A stretch of DNA of 64,000 bases from DATKQY01 sp035532475 (lineage in GTDB: Bacteria > Actinomycetota > Acidimicrobiia > Acidimicrobiales > Bog-793): NCBI GenBank assembly GCA_035532475.1, contig DATKQY010000061.1:50758-114757 (forward strand). The letters are read 5' to 3'. The position numbers were made by a program, and so were the translations under genes. Numbering within the stretch: the stretch's first letter is position 1; the number at the start of each line of letters is the position of its first letter. The notes beneath the pieces are model-generated. The model saw only the letters and a program-made list of their open reading frames with translations. It had not been told where the DNA came from and did not search any database. Positions 33,678 to 41,677 of the stretch are shown piece by piece.

Positions 33678-35324
33678 ATGGCCACCGTCGCGGGCCGCGG
33701 TGTCGGTGAGCAGGCGGCGCCTGCCGCGCGACGGACCACGCGCGCGTGGGCCGTCCTCGCCGTCCTCTGCGTGAGCCTCCTCATCGTCAGCCTGGACAAC
33801 ACCGTGTTGAACGTGGCGCTCCCGACGATCGTCCGTGACCTGCACGCCACCGACACCCAGCTGCAGTGGATCGTGGACGCCTACGCCATCGTGTTCGCGG
33901 GGCTCCTCCTGGCCGTCGGCAGCCTGGGCGACCGCCTTGGTCGCAAGTGGGTGTTCATGCTCGGCCTGACGCTGTTCGCCGCGGCCTCCGCCACCTCGGC
34001 CTTCTCCGGCAGCCCCGGTGCGCTCATCGCCGCGCGTGCGTTCATGGGAGTCGGCGCTGCTGGCATCATGCCGTCGACGCTGTCGATCCTGACGAACGTG
34101 TTCACCGACGACGATCGCCGGGCACGGGCGATCGGCATCTGGTCGGGGACGACGGGGCTCGGCATCGCGATCGGACCGATCGTCGGCGGCTGGCTGCTCA
34201 GCCACTACTGGTGGGGGTCGGTCTTCCTCATCAACGTGCCGATCGCCGCGGCAGGCCTCGTCGCCACCGCGTGGCTCGTGCCGAACTCGCGCAACCACGC
34301 GGCAAAGCCGGCCGACCCGATCGGCGCGGTGAGCTCCATCGCCGGGCTCGGGCTCCTGCTCTGGGGGATCATCGAGGCGCCCGAACGCTCCTGGAGCTCC
34401 CCCCTCGTCCTCGCCGCGATCTGCGGCAGCCTGGCGGTGCTCGCCGGCTTCGCCTGGTGGGAGCAGCGCTGTGACCACCCGATGCTCCAGGTGCAGTTCT
34501 TCGAGAACCGCCGGTTCAGCGCCGCGATCGTGTCGATGTCCTTCGTCATGTTCGCCCTCTTGGGCTCGCTGTTCCTGCTCACCCAGTACCTGCAGTTCTC
34601 GCTCGGCTACAGCGCGCTGCAGACCGGCGTGCGGGTCGGACCGATCGCCCTCGTGATCCTCGTCGTCGCGCCGTCCTCGAGCTTCCTCGTTCGCCGCGTC
34701 GGCACGAAGGCAGTGGTGTTCGCCGGGATGACGGTCATCGCCGTCGGGATGCTGATGCTGTCGAGGACGACGGTCGCGGGCTCCTATCTGGACGCCCTGC
34801 CCGCGTTCATGCTCCTCGGCCTCGGCACCGGGCTCGCGTTCGCTCCGTCCACCGAGTCCGTGATGGGAGCGCTGCCCCTCGATCAGACCGGGGTGGGGGC
34901 GGCGACGAACAGCACCGCCCTCCAAGTCGGCGGGGCGCTCGGGGTGGCCGTCCTCGGCAGCCTCCTGAACACCCGCTACCAGGACCGGATCGTGTCGGTC
35001 CTCGCCCACCAGCGCATGCCGGCCTCCGTCCACCACCTCATCGTCGGCTCGCTCGGCGGCGCGCTGAGCGTCGCGCGCCGGCTCGGCGGCGCCCTCGGCG
35101 CCGCGCTCGCCGGTGTGGCACGCCAAGCCTTCGTGAGTGGTCTCGTCCTCGCCGTCCTCGTCGGAGCCGTCGCGGTCGGCACCGGGGCGCTGATCGTGCT
35201 CGGCGTGCTCCCGAGCCGCCCGCGGCCGTCCGGGCGCGCCGTCACGGCGCCGCCGGCCGAGCCGGACCTCAGCGGCGCGCCCCTCGGAGCAGCCACGCCG
35301 ACAACGAAGCGGCCGTCCGCCTAG
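33678..35324 (+). CDS. MFS drug exporter, DHA2 (EmrB/QacA) family
   Basis: 548-residue membrane protein with about 14 predicted helices. It carries the DHA2 motifs LDNTVLNVALPTI in helix 1, the A-loop motif GDRLGRKWV between helices 2 and 3, and GIAIGPIVGGWL (motif C, antiporter) in helix 5. Members export drugs or lipophilic compounds in exchange for protons. ATG 33678 follows a purine-rich stretch. It is monocistronic with no adjacent regulator on its strand. The substrate cannot be told from sequence. Confidence 0.9.
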   Translation: MATVAGRGVGEQAAPAARRTTRAWAVLAVLCVSLLIVSLDNTVLNVALPTIVRDLHATDTQLQWIVDAYAIVFAGLLLAVGSLGDRLGRKWVFMLGLTLFAAASATSAFSGSPGALIAARAFMGVGAAGIMPSTLSILTNVFTDDDRRARAIGIWSGTTGLGIAIGPIVGGWLLSHYWWGSVFLINVPIAAAGLVATAWLVPNSRNHAAKPADPIGAVSSIAGLGLLLWGIIEAPERSWSSPLVLAAICGSLAVLAGFAWWEQRCDHPMLQVQFFENRRFSAAIVSMSFVMFALLGSLFLLTQYLQFSLGYSALQTGVRVGPIALVILVVAPSSSFLVRRVGTKAVVFAGMTVIAVGMLMLSRTTVAGSYLDALPAFMLLGLGTGLAFAPSTESVMGALPLDQTGVGAATNSTALQVGGALGVAVLGSLLNTRYQDRIVSVLAHQRMPASVHHLIVGSLGGALSVARRLGGALGAALAGVARQAFVSGLVLAVLVGAVAVGTGALIVLGVLPSRPRPSGRAVTAPPAEPDLSGAPLGAATPTTKRPSA

Positions 35325-35401
35325 TCATCCGGGCAGCGACGACGACGGCCGCGGGGAGCACATCGGCGCCACACAGGGGCCGAAAGTGGCAGGCTGAGCG
35401 C

Positions 35402-36706
35402 GTGGCGAGGGCGGACCCGGAGGTGTACCTGCGCCTGTGCGCCGATGATCTCGCAGACGCGCTCGCGCGCGAGGGCGGGCCGAGCGTGCCCGGCAGCGAG
35501 CCCACCGCATCCACGATCGAGGACATCACCCGCGTCGGCGCGGCGCTCGCGCTCGTCGGCGCCTGCTCCGAGCGCGCCGTCGCGCGCGTGCTCGCGGATC
35601 TGGTGCTCATGCTCGGCCTGCGCGACCTTCCGGGCGGAAGCCTGGAGCCCGTCACCGACGGCGGCGATCCGGCCGACGCCGGGCCCGGCGCGACCGGGGC
35701 GCAACGCCACCCGGAGCTCGTCGCCGACTGCCGGCTCCAGTGCTCGCTCGGGGCGTACGACCTCCGTGTCGGCTGGCTCGTCAGGACCGCCGCACGCAGC
35801 TACTTGCACGCCGTTGCACGTGAGCTGCCGGGCCCGACGGCGGCCCCGCGCCGCGCCCGGACGGGTCTTGCGCCGATCGACGGTCTCGTCGCGCGCGACG
35901 ACACCGGAAACGCCTACCGACTCGAGTGGGGGGCGCACGGCGTCGACGCGACCTGCACCGTCGGGGAGCTGCTGTTCCTCCCCGACCTGCCGCGCGACAC
36001 GGCATGGCTCGAGCTCTGCCCGCCGGGGGCCGACCCCGTCCGGGTCCACCTCGTCCCGGTGGCGCGGGTCCGCACCGGACGGGAGGACTCGCCCTGGGTC
36101 CCGCCGGCCGAGCGCTACCTGGCCCGGCTCGCGTCGCGCCACGGCCGCCATGACGGGTGGGCGGGCTCGGCCGGCGTTCCCGCCGACGGCGACGGCTGCG
36201 AGGCGAGCATCTGCGACGCCTTCGTCGCGCTCGGCCTCGTCGCACGGGACCACGAGGCCGTGCGCATCCTCGGCGGCGAGCGACTCGGGGCGACAGGCGC
36301 CGGATCGGGGCACGCTCGGAGCGCCCACACCCCGCCCGGAGCGCCGCTTGTGACCAGGGCCCTCGGCGCCGAGCTGCCGCTCGAGCAGATGGGCGTCGTG
36401 CTCGAGGGCGCGACGCTCCTCGGTCGTGAGTTGAGCATCTGGGTGCACGTCGCTTCGGCACCATCGGCACGGCCGCGGCCGCTCGGCGCGCTGCAACCCG
36501 AGGAGCGCCCGCCGTGGCTGCGGGCGCACGACGAGCGCGGGCGCGCCTACGAGGCGGTCCGCACGCGCTGGCTCACCGGCGAGGGCGGCGCCTCGGGCGA
36601 GGTGACCTTCGCTCCCGCCATCGACGATGACGTGCGCACGCTGCGCGTGGTCGCCGAGACCCCGTTCGAGGCCGCCTGGGCCGAGGTGGGGGTCCCCGGC
36701 CGGTGA
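35402..36706 (+). CDS. Protein of unknown function (first gene of a pair)
   Basis: 434 residues, soluble, GTG start. I recognise no family. The N-terminal third is helical (YLRLCADDLADALAREGG, ALALVGACSERAVARVLADL). The middle has a WLELCPPGADPVRVHLVP strand pattern and the C-terminal third a VVLEGATLLGRELSIWVHV pattern suggesting beta sandwiches. No signal peptide or membrane helix. Codon use looks genuine, with GC at third positions. The next gene overlaps by four bases (GTGA), so the two products are probably made together and may interact. Confidence 0.75.
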   Translation: MARADPEVYLRLCADDLADALAREGGPSVPGSEPTASTIEDITRVGAALALVGACSERAVARVLADLVLMLGLRDLPGGSLEPVTDGGDPADAGPGATGAQRHPELVADCRLQCSLGAYDLRVGWLVRTAARSYLHAVARELPGPTAAPRRARTGLAPIDGLVARDDTGNAYRLEWGAHGVDATCTVGELLFLPDLPRDTAWLELCPPGADPVRVHLVPVARVRTGREDSPWVPPAERYLARLASRHGRHDGWAGSAGVPADGDGCEASICDAFVALGLVARDHEAVRILGGERLGATGAGSGHARSAHTPPGAPLVTRALGAELPLEQMGVVLEGATLLGRELSIWVHVASAPSARPRPLGALQPEERPPWLRAHDERGRAYEAVRTRWLTGEGGASGEVTFAPAIDDDVRTLRVVAETPFEAAWAEVGVPGR

Positions 36707-37650
36707 CCGGCCACGCGTGGTGGGCGGGCATGCCGATCGCCGAGACCGACGTCGAGTGCGGTGGCGCCCGCCACACCCTGCTGTGGGTCGGCGGGCGGCT
36801 CGTGATGCTCGAGCACGACGAGCCCAGCGGCGAGCGGCCCCGGCTCGCGTTCGGCGCCTCCTGGTCGACCTGTCAGGATCTCTGCTCGGCGTGGCAGCGC
36901 CACGCCGACGATCTCCGCTTCCTGACCCTCGGCCCCCGTGCGCCCGACGACCAGATCCGCGTCGGGCCCGGCGCGCTTGACCAGCTCGCCGGGCGCCTCC
37001 ACCAGGGCCTGAGCGGGCGCCCGGGGACCGGTCACGCGCCACCGACACTCCCCGGACGCGGCCGTCCGCCGGGTCGCCGCCGATCGCCGCCGCTCCTGCC
37101 CGCACCGGTTGGCGGACCGGGCTCCGCGGACGACGAGCTCTGGCAGGACCACCTCGAGCTGCTCCGGCTGTTCGCCCTGCCGCGGCCGTTGCTCGACCGC
37201 CTCGTCCTCGAGGTGTGCGCCGCCCAGACCGGCGCGCTCGGGCGCTGCGGCGACCCGGCGGAGGGACACGCGGCGCTCGTCGCCGCCGTCGTCTCGCGGG
37301 TGCGCGCCGTCGTGCGGGCCTGGAGCACCCCGGGCGGCGAACGGCCGGAGATCCCCCTCGAGCCGGAGGTGCATCTCGACCCCACGAATCCCGGCGCCTC
37401 CCTCGTCCTCGCCGGCGGCGACGACGCCGCGCTTCGCGCCGACGTCGGGACGGGCTGGCTCGCAGGGGTGTGGGCGCGCCAGCTCGCCCTCGTCGACGGC
37501 TACCTCGTGACCGAGCTGCTCGCCGTCGAGGACGACTGGGCCTCGGCGCGAGCGCTGCGGCCTCCGAGCGGCCCACGCATCTCGACGCCGCGCACGATCG
37601 AGCTCGCACGCCGGAGCGGAGTCGAAGGCTGGATCGTCGTCCGGCGCTGA
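36703..37650 (+). CDS. Protein of unknown function (second gene of a pair)
   Basis: 315 residues, GTG start overlapping the previous stop. No family recognised. The N-terminal about 95 residues look like a compact domain (HTLLWVGGRLVMLEHDE, FGASWSTCQDLCSAWQRHAD). A Pro/Arg/Gly-rich linker (about 100-140) leads to a mostly helical C-terminal domain (LRLFALPRPLLDRLVLEVCA ... VSRVRAVVRAW). No membrane segment. It converges on the MarR gene; CTCGTCCGGACGAG (about 37663-37676) in the 133-bp gap is a self-complementary 14-mer that may help terminate both sides. Confidence 0.75.
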   Translation: MTGHAWWAGMPIAETDVECGGARHTLLWVGGRLVMLEHDEPSGERPRLAFGASWSTCQDLCSAWQRHADDLRFLTLGPRAPDDQIRVGPGALDQLAGRLHQGLSGRPGTGHAPPTLPGRGRPPGRRRSPPLLPAPVGGPGSADDELWQDHLELLRLFALPRPLLDRLVLEVCAAQTGALGRCGDPAEGHAALVAAVVSRVRAVVRAWSTPGGERPEIPLEPEVHLDPTNPGASLVLAGGDDAALRADVGTGWLAGVWARQLALVDGYLVTELLAVEDDWASARALRPPSGPRISTPRTIELARRSGVEGWIVVRR

Positions 37651-37783
37651 GGGGAGACGCCGCTCGTCCGGACGAGGGGCGCGACGGCGCGGGCCAGCGG
37701 CGATCGACACGGCGAGCGGCGACGTCTCGTCCCCCGCTGGCGCCGCAGCGGCGAGCTGGCGCCCGAGCGCGCGGGCGCCGACG

Positions 37784-38317
37784 TCACGGCACGTCGCCAG
37801 CGACCGCCGGAGCGTCCGGCACCTCCTGCAGGCGCGCTCCGTGCGCCTCATAGAGCTGGCGGAAGGTGCGCAAGAACCTGCAGGTGGCGCGGATCTCGCC
37901 GAGGGAGAAGCCGCTGATCGCGCGCCTCGCGTCCCTCACCATCGGTTCGTGCAACGCCCAGGCCTGCTCCTCGCCGAGGGGTGCGAGCTCGACGAGCACC
38001 CGTCGTCGATCGGCGGCGTCGCGGCGACGCTGCACGAGGCCGGCCCGTTCCAGCCGGTCGATGACGAACGTCACCGCCCCGCTCGACAGCCCGCTCGCCC
38101 CGGCGAGGGCCCCGGCCGTCAACGGCTGGCGCTGCTCGAGCAGGTCGAGGCAGCGCAGGTCGGTCCGGTTGACGCCGAGCCGTTGGCTCACCGCCTCGTC
38201 GAACGCATCGAGGGCGGACTGGTAGCCGCGCAGCTCCTGGCGCAGCTCCTCGACGAGGGCGCGCCGCCCGCGCTCCTCACCGGCCGTGAGCCGCTTCGCC
38301 AGCGGGCCATTGGACAC
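37784..38317 (-). CDS. MarR-family repressor of the adjacent ABC exporter
   Basis: 177-residue winged-helix regulator. The DNA-binding part is LTAGALAGASGLSSGAVTFV with wing RLERAGLVQRRRDAADRRRV. It is divergent from the DrrAB-like exporter, the usual arrangement for a ligand-responsive local repressor. The GTG start lies 4 bp from the operator, and on its strand TAAACT ends 6 bases before the GTG, so the mRNA is probably leaderless and autoregulated. Confidence 0.9.
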   Translation of the reverse strand: MSNGPLAKRLTAGEERGRRALVEELRQELRGYQSALDAFDEAVSQRLGVNRTDLRCLDLLEQRQPLTAGALAGASGLSSGAVTFVIDRLERAGLVQRRRDAADRRRVLVELAPLGEEQAWALHEPMVRDARRAISGFSLGEIRATCRFLRTFRQLYEAHGARLQEVPDAPAVAGDVP

Positions 38318-38387
38318 CGAGATAGTTTAGCTTCTAAGATATGCAGCGAGGAACTGAATCCGGACGACGCTCGAAAGGTGCGCGACT
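38318..38387. promoter_or_regulatory. MarR operator and divergent promoters
   Basis: ATAGTTTAG-CTT-CTAAGATAT (38322-38342) is an imperfect palindrome (7 of 9 positions per arm) of the TTAG/CTAA type used by MarR proteins. It covers the marR -10 (TAAACT, minus strand) and a plus-strand TAAGAT (38335-38340) for the exporter operon. This AT-rich patch stands out in GC-rich surroundings. Confidence 0.65.
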
Positions 38388-39398
38388 GTGCCATCGGCCA
38401 TCGAGGCGCACGACCTCGCAAAGACGTTCAAGGGGGACGTCCGGGCCCTTGACGGGGTGAGCTTCGCCGTCGAGGAGGGCAGCGTGTTCGGCCTCCTCGG
38501 CCCGAACGGCGCTGGCAAGACCACCGTGGTGCGGATCCTCACGACGATCCTGCGGCCTGACTCGGGCTCGGCCCGGGTGCTCGGTCACGACGTGGCGCGC
38601 GAGCCCGAGCTCGTGCGGAGCCTCTTCGGCCTCGCCGGCCAGTACGCCGCGGTGGACGAGAACCTCACCGGGCGTGAGAACCTGCGCATGATCGGCCGGC
38701 TCAACCACCTCGACCGCCCGGTCGCGGCGCGGCGCGCCGCCGAGCTGCTCGACCAGTTCCACCTGAGCGATGCCGCGGATCGCACCTTGAAGACGTACTC
38801 GGGAGGCATGCGCCGCCGGCTCGACCTCGCGGCGGCGCTCGTCGCCAGCCCGAGCGTCCTGTTCCTCGACGAGCCGACGAACGGGCTCGACCCCCAGAGC
38901 CGTCTCGATCTCTGGGAGGTCATCGAAGGGCTGGTCGCGCGGGGCACGACGGTACTGCTCACGACCCAGTACCTGGAGGAGGCCGACCGCCTCGCGAGCC
39001 ATGTCGCCGTCGTCGACCACGGTCGCGTGATCTCACAGGGCGCGCCAGCCGAGCTGAAGGCCAGGCTCGGCGCGACCGTGCTCGAGATCGGCCTGTCCGA
39101 CCCGGGGACCGCCGAGCGCACCGCCGCCGCGCTCGCCTCGATCAGCCAGAAGCAGCCCCACGTCCTCGGGTCCTCCGTCGAGGTGCCGATCGACGGCGGG
39201 CCGCGCACGGCGATGGACGCGCTGCGCGTGCTCGACCAGTACGACATCGAACCGGTCACGTTCACCTTGCGCGAGCCGAGCCTCGACGACGTCTTCCTCG
39301 CCCTCACCGGCCGCGCCACGGAGCGCGAGCCGGCCGGGGACACCGACAGCGCCGGACAGTCGAAGAAGGCGTCTCGGCGGGCGGGGGCGCGGCGATGA
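38388..39398 (+). CDS. ABC transporter ATP-binding protein, DrrA-like
   Basis: 336 residues, drug-resistance type ATPase that powers an ABC-2 exporter. Walker A GLLGPNGAGKTT (about 36-46), signature TYSGGMRRRLDLA, Walker B VLFLDEPTNGLD and H-loop region LLTTQYLEEADRLA are all intact. A C-terminal regulatory extension (about 230-336) is typical of DrrA/CcmA-like members. The GTG start follows GAAAGG. The permease gene overlaps by four bases. Confidence 0.93.
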   Translation: MPSAIEAHDLAKTFKGDVRALDGVSFAVEEGSVFGLLGPNGAGKTTVVRILTTILRPDSGSARVLGHDVAREPELVRSLFGLAGQYAAVDENLTGRENLRMIGRLNHLDRPVAARRAAELLDQFHLSDAADRTLKTYSGGMRRRLDLAAALVASPSVLFLDEPTNGLDPQSRLDLWEVIEGLVARGTTVLLTTQYLEEADRLASHVAVVDHGRVISQGAPAELKARLGATVLEIGLSDPGTAERTAAALASISQKQPHVLGSSVEVPIDGGPRTAMDALRVLDQYDIEPVTFTLREPSLDDVFLALTGRATEREPAGDTDSAGQSKKASRRAGARR

Positions 39399-40222
39399 GC
39401 GCGCCGAGCGCCGTGATCGTCGCCCCCGCCGAGGCACGCGTCCCGGACGGCACCCGGGAGCGGTTCCGCTGGGCGATCACCGACGCCCTCACCGTCACCG
39501 GCCGCAACTTGAGGAACTACGTGCGGATCCCCGAGTCGCTCTTCTTCTCGAGCGTCCAGCCGGTCATGTTCGTCCTGCTCTTCCGCTACGTCTTCGGTGG
39601 CGCGATCCAGGCGCCCGGCGGGAGCTACGTGAACTACCTGATCCCGGGCATCTTCGTCCAGACGGTCGCCTTCGGCGCCGTGGCCACCTCCATCGGCCTG
39701 GCGGAGGACCTCCAAAAGGGGATCGTCGAGCGCTTCCGCGCGCTGCCGATGGCGCGCTCAGCGGTGCTCGCCGGCAGGACCCTGGCGGACCTCGTGCGCA
39801 ACGTCCTCGTGGTCGTGCTGATCACGGGTGTCGGCTACGCCGTGGGGTTCCGCGTCCAGACCGCCGCCCTCCCCTTCATCGCCGGGCTCGGCATGATCCT
39901 GCTGTTCGCCTACGCGCTGTCGTGGGGCTTCGCCGTGATCGGGCTGTCGGCACCGAACAGCGAGACCGCGCAGGTGATGGCCTTCCCGCTGCTGTTCCCG
40001 CTGACCTTCGCCTCTTCCGCCTTCGTGCCGGTACGGGACATGCCGCACTGGCTGCAGGGCTTCGCGAACCACCAGCCGGTCAGCGTCGTCGTCAACACCG
40101 CCAGAGCACTCATGCTCGGCGGCCCGACGGCGTCGTTCGTCTGGCAGTCGCTCGCCTGGACCGCCGGGATCATCGTCGTGCTCGCACCGATCGCGGTCCG
40201 CCGCTACCGCCGGCGGAGCTGA
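39395..40222 (+). CDS. ABC-2 type permease, DrrB-like
   Basis: 275-residue integral membrane protein with about six helices. NYLIPGIFVQTVAFGAVATS, GIVERFRALPMARSAVLAGR and LTFASSAFVPVRDMPHWLQG are standard segments of DrrB/ABC-2 permeases. ATG 39395 overlaps the ATPase stop. Together the pair forms an exporter, probably for a hydrophobic drug-like compound, controlled by the divergent MarR protein. Substrate unknown. Confidence 0.92.
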   Translation: MSAPSAVIVAPAEARVPDGTRERFRWAITDALTVTGRNLRNYVRIPESLFFSSVQPVMFVLLFRYVFGGAIQAPGGSYVNYLIPGIFVQTVAFGAVATSIGLAEDLQKGIVERFRALPMARSAVLAGRTLADLVRNVLVVVLITGVGYAVGFRVQTAALPFIAGLGMILLFAYALSWGFAVIGLSAPNSETAQVMAFPLLFPLTFASSAFVPVRDMPHWLQGFANHQPVSVVVNTARALMLGGPTASFVWQSLAWTAGIIVVLAPIAVRRYRRRS

Positions 40223-40867
40223 AGCCGGCGCCGACCAGGCGACGCCGGGCCGGTGCAGCTCGGCGCGCCACCGGCTCAGAGGCGAGGGGCTCGGCGTCGG
40301 CCAGACGGACGCGCTCGCCCGCTCGGCCACCCCCCCGGGGGGGGCGCTCTGGCCGGTGGCTGGCTGGCTCATCGTCACTTCCTGGCCTGCCCGCCGAGGT
40401 GCAGCCGGCCCTCCGCTCGCGACGGGGCCGGTACCGAGCCGGGCGATCCCCGAGATCGCCCGAATCGTGGCTGCAGGGCGCCTTTCCCGTTGATGTCGCG
40501 GCCCGCCACGCGAATCACGACGGGGTCAGTCGGCACCCCCACTCCATGGCACCGAAGTGGTCCATTGGCGGCTCACCCAAGTCCGGCGGGCAGCGACGAG
40601 CGCGAGCCGCGGGCACGCCGTCGCGGGTCGGTCGCGCGATCGCGCGCGAACGTGCCGTTGATCGAGGTGAGCGGTGCCCCTAGGGTGCCCTCGACGCCCA
40701 CGGTCAAGCGTGGTGGCGGGCGACAGGCCGACCCTTCCCTCCCAGGTGCATGCCGTGTGCACGAGGCGGGGGCGGGCGGGAGCTCTCGCCGCGCGCACCA
40801 CGACGGCGTCGTGCGCGGCCGCGCTGCGGCCGGGGAGTCGACGAGTGGCGACGAGAGGGGAGGTCCG
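40223..40867. other. 645-bp intergenic region
   Basis: No credible gene. Notable items are a C7G8 block (40330-40344), a perfect 8-bp-stem hairpin at 40441-40461, and a CCCTAGGG palindrome near 40679-40686 that includes a TAGGGT -10-like hexamer, possibly the promoter of the following operon with a leader of about 180 bases. Confidence 0.5.
40441..40461. terminator. Hairpin, possible terminator of the ABC operon
   Basis: GGGCGATC-CCCGA-GATCGCCC is a perfect 8-bp stem with a 5-base loop, about 220 bp after the permease stop. It has no T tract. Confidence 0.35.
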
Positions 40868-41596
40868 ATGGCTCGCACCGTCGGGAAGTTCGGCAAGCTC
40901 GCCCCGCGGTTCCCCGCGGGGCTGAAGGCGCTGCCCTCCTACACGGTCGGGGCTCTTCCTCCCCCGCCGCCGTCCATCGACTACGCGACCGGCGTCGCCT
41001 CCTTCCCGATGGACGGCAACGACCGCTACGGCGACTGCACGATCGCCGCGGCGGCGCACTGCCTGCAGTCCTGGAACGCCGAAGCCAACGTCGACGACCC
41101 CGTCCCGACCGACCAGGAGGTCGTCTCGACCTACCTCCACCTCACGGGCGGGAAGGACACCGGACTGGTCGAGGCCGACGTGCTGAAGGCGTGGCAGCAG
41201 ACGGGCCTGTGGGGCAACAGGATCGTCGGCTACGCCCCGGTGAACGTGCACGACCTCGTGACGCTGCGCCAGGCGCTCGTCCTGTTCGGGGCCGTGTACG
41301 TCGGCATCCAGGTCCCGGCGAACGCCCAGGAGCAGTTCGCCGACGGCCAGCCCTGGACCCTCGCGCCCGGCTGGCAGCGACAGGCGATCGTGGGCGGCCA
41401 TGCCGTCCCGTTCCTCGGCTACGACGCCGATTGGTGCTACGCCGTCACCTGGGGGGCCGTGCAGCGGGTCGCTTGGGACTGGTGGGCGTCCTACGGCGAC
41501 GAGGCGTGGGCGATCCTGCCGCAGGAGTTCGCCCAGGTCGGCGTCGTGAACGGCATCGACGTCAGCACCCTGCAGGCGGATCTCGAAAAGGTCTGA
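40868..41596 (+). CDS. Papain-like (C39-type) hypothetical protein
   Basis: 242 residues with no signal peptide. GNDRYGDCTIAAAAHCLQSW near residue 50 and GGHAVPFLGYDADWCYAVTWG near 178 look like the Cys and His(-Asn/Asp) blocks of papain-like folds. The family as I remember it is mostly annotated hypothetical. ATG 40868 has GAGGGGAGG five bases upstream. It is followed after 81 bp by the phospholipase-like gene, probably in one transcript. Whether it is an active peptidase is inference. Confidence 0.75.
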   Translation: MARTVGKFGKLAPRFPAGLKALPSYTVGALPPPPPSIDYATGVASFPMDGNDRYGDCTIAAAAHCLQSWNAEANVDDPVPTDQEVVSTYLHLTGGKDTGLVEADVLKAWQQTGLWGNRIVGYAPVNVHDLVTLRQALVLFGAVYVGIQVPANAQEQFADGQPWTLAPGWQRQAIVGGHAVPFLGYDADWCYAVTWGAVQRVAWDWWASYGDEAWAILPQEFAQVGVVNGIDVSTLQADLEKV

Positions 41597-41677
41597 GCGC
41601 CGCGCCCGCGGCGAGACGGGTCTGCCCACCGGCATGGCCCCGAGGCGAGCCGGCGAGACCGGCAGAAGGGGACGGAC

